From the NCBI RefSeq assembly GCF_030252425.1, contig NZ_CP126994.1, positions 682,001-746,000 of the forward strand: a DNA stretch of 64,000 nucleotides, written 5' to 3'. This stretch comes from Acidisoma sp. PAMC 29798 (GTDB lineage: Bacteria; Pseudomonadota; Alphaproteobacteria; Acetobacterales; Acetobacteraceae). The notes under the pieces were generated by a model that saw only the letters and a program-made list of their open reading frames with translations, was not told the DNA's origin and did not search any database. Below, in pieces: positions 62,756 through 64,000 of this stretch (within the stretch, counting starts at the first letter, position 1; each line of letters begins with the position of its first letter). The position numbers and the translations under genes are program-made.

Positions 62756-62804
62756 GGATGAATTTGCGCACAACGCGCAGATAATGCTTGTGAGGCAGCA
62801 TCAG

Positions 62805-62840
62805 ACTCCCGATATTGCGTTATTCGCGCAATATCGGAGT
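62805..62840 (+). promoter_or_regulatory. Hairpin masking the ribosome site of the next kinase gene
   Basis: ACTCCCGATATTGCG (62805-62819) pairs with CGCAATATCGGAGT (62827-62840), leaving one bulged C and a 7-base loop. The right arm includes GGAG at 62836-62839, the ribosome site of the gene starting at 62849, so the stem may control its translation. It is equally placed to act as a terminator for otnK. Confidence 0.55.
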
Positions 62841-62848
62841 AACCTGCG

Positions 62849-64000
62849 ATGGACGCGAGACCGCCCGAACGCTGGCTGATCCTCGCCGATGACCTCACCG
62901 GCGCAGCCGATTGCGCCATCGCCTTTGCACGCCAGGGCGCGCAGGCTCTGGTCGCCTGGGGGCCCCACGCATCCGACAGCGAAGTTCTCGCCCTAGATGC
63001 CGATTCGCGCCGGCTTTCGCCGGCGGAAGCCGCAGCGCGCCATGCGGCCTTGCTCATGGCGCACCACAGGCCCGGTATTGGCATGTTCAAGAAGATTGAT
63101 TCGACCCTTCGTGGGCAGCCGGCGGCGGAATTGGCCGAAACCGTGCGCGTGATGCGCGGGCGGGGCCATCGCGGCCTGGCCATCGTTGCACCGGCCTTTC
63201 CCGATACTGGCCGCACGACCAGCGGGGGCGTGATCCACCTGCACGGGCAACGCCTGGAGGAAACGCCGCTCTGGGCGCGCGACCATAGCTATCCGACTGC
63301 CGACCTCGCCGCCGTCCTGCGGCAGGCCGGCTTGCGCGTGGCCCATGCCAATCTTGCCACCCTCCGAGCGGGGGCGGAGGCGGTCGTTCGAAATGCGCTC
63401 GACTCCGACATCGATGCCCTGGTTTGCGACGCCGAAACCGCCAAGGATCTCGCACTCATCGCCGCGGTGACGCGACCCTTCGCGGCACAGGTCTTCTGGG
63501 TCGGCTCGGGCGGTCTCGCCCAGGCCTTGGCGCGACGGGGAGAGGGTGTTCCAGTCGTCATGCCCGTCGATGTCACTGGCGGTATTCTGTTCGTCGTCGG
63601 CAGCATCGCCGAAGCATCCCGCGCGGCGGCGGCCATGCTGGGGGCGGATGAAACGGTCACCACCATCGCGATCCTGCCGGAGACCTTGCGCGCCGGGCCG
63701 GAGGATGCCGCCTGGCAGGCGGCGGCGGACATTGCCGCGACGCTCGGCGCGGGACAGGACGTGCTGGTAGAAATTGCGGCGGATGCGGCTTCCGCCGATC
63801 TGTCTCAGGGTGCGATCCTGGCCCGGCAACTTGCCCGTTTGCTGCAGCCGGCAGCGCCGCATATCGGCGCCCTTTTCGCGACCGGCGGAGAGACGGCTTT
63901 GGCCTTGCTGGATGCCCTCGGCGTGACTGGTATTCGCATGATCGAGGAGATCGAGCCCGGTGTCCCCCTCGGTCTGACGCGGGGCGCCTTGACCGTGCCC
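62849..64000 (+). CDS. Second DUF1537 four-carbon acid sugar kinase (partial, runs off the window)
   Basis: The first 384 codons of another DUF1537 kinase; no stop is reached. It begins MDARPPERWLILADDLTGAA, contains FKKIDSTLRGQPAAEL and IVAPAFPDTGRT, and continues to GALFATGGETALALLDALG, a nucleotide-domain segment equivalent to that in OtnK. It differs clearly from OtnK, so it may phosphorylate a different four-carbon acid, for example D-threonate as in DtnK. The start ATG lies 8 bp past the hairpin. Confidence 0.87.
   Translation, partial: MDARPPERWLILADDLTGAADCAIAFARQGAQALVAWGPHASDSEVLALDADSRRLSPAEAAARHAALLMAHHRPGIGMFKKIDSTLRGQPAAELAETVRVMRGRGHRGLAIVAPAFPDTGRTTSGGVIHLHGQRLEETPLWARDHSYPTADLAAVLRQAGLRVAHANLATLRAGAEAVVRNALDSDIDALVCDAETAKDLALIAAVTRPFAAQVFWVGSGGLAQALARRGEGVPVVMPVDVTGGILFVVGSIAEASRAAAAMLGADETVTTIAILPETLRAGPEDAAWQAAADIAATLGAGQDVLVEIAADAASADLSQGAILARQLARLLQPAAPHIGALFATGGETALALLDALGVTGIRMIEEIEPGVPLGLTRGALTVP

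Noticed and set aside
1-64000. tRNA, rRNA, CRISPR array, prophage or insertion sequence
   Set aside because: No regularly spaced repeats, transposase motifs, integrase genes or recognisable RNA genes were seen.

Overview
The window is GC-rich, gene-dense bacterial chromosome with overlapping, translationally coupled operons. Its gene content points to an alpha-proteobacterium: a class III ornithine decarboxylase with homospermidine synthase, a BKACE family enzyme, a gamma-beta fused urease and a Ttg2/HpnM-like protein. An Acetobacteraceae-like organism is my best guess, which is inference only. I saw no rRNA, tRNA, insertion sequence, prophage, plasmid backbone or CRISPR array.

Layout. 0-5 kb: a membrane GGDEF-EAL protein, a beta-propeller lactonase and a FAN1-like VRR-NUC nuclease. 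5.2-10.1 kb: a complete urease operon in the unusual order ureE-F-AB-C-G-D; its alpha subunit keeps every nickel ligand but has Ala at the flap Cys position 319. 10-22 kb: mixed housekeeping (ChaC, methyltransferase, transaldolase, Ttg2-like protein, sugar isomerase-like protein, HU, GST, GT39, isoaspartyl peptidase, HD hydrolase). 20-33 kb: a catabolic island with two SMP-30 lactonases, an SDR, a GntR regulator, an RbsABC-type importer with two permeases fused in one chain, a lambda-crystallin-type dehydrogenase, a BKACE enzyme, a 3-hydroxyisobutyryl-CoA hydrolase-like protein, a cyclase and an iron alcohol dehydrogenase. 33-39 kb: poorly recognised secreted proteins, an aldo/keto reductase, an orphan sulfonate-type binding protein and an MFS exporter. 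39.3-42.5 kb: ornithine decarboxylase and homospermidine synthase behind a long structured leader holding a 16-residue upstream ORF. 42.5-54.3 kb: a diguanylate cyclase, EEP hydrolase, phospholipase-D synthase, VOC protein, TPR lipoprotein, zinc alcohol dehydrogenase, DHA2 exporter and 5-oxoprolinase. 54.4-57.9 kb: a LuxR regulator, an HExxH protein of the putative peptide-hydroxylase family, an 81-residue peptide with a repeated Gly-Met-x-Lys tail, and a divergent ATP-grasp ligase. 57.9-64 kb: a complete L-threonate/D-erythronate pathway (otnC, lacI, ltnD, otnI, otnK) followed by a second DUF1537 kinase cut by the window edge.

The best candidate for an undescribed system is the 55.5-57.9 kb group. 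A short precursor-like gene lies 9 bp upstream of an HExxH protein whose family is associated with RiPP maturation, and an ATP-grasp gene is divergent to it. Other points of interest are the ornithine decarboxylase leader, the flap-substituted urease, the fused permease, perfect palindromic operators for the LacI and GntR regulators, and a dispersed hairpin element present five times.
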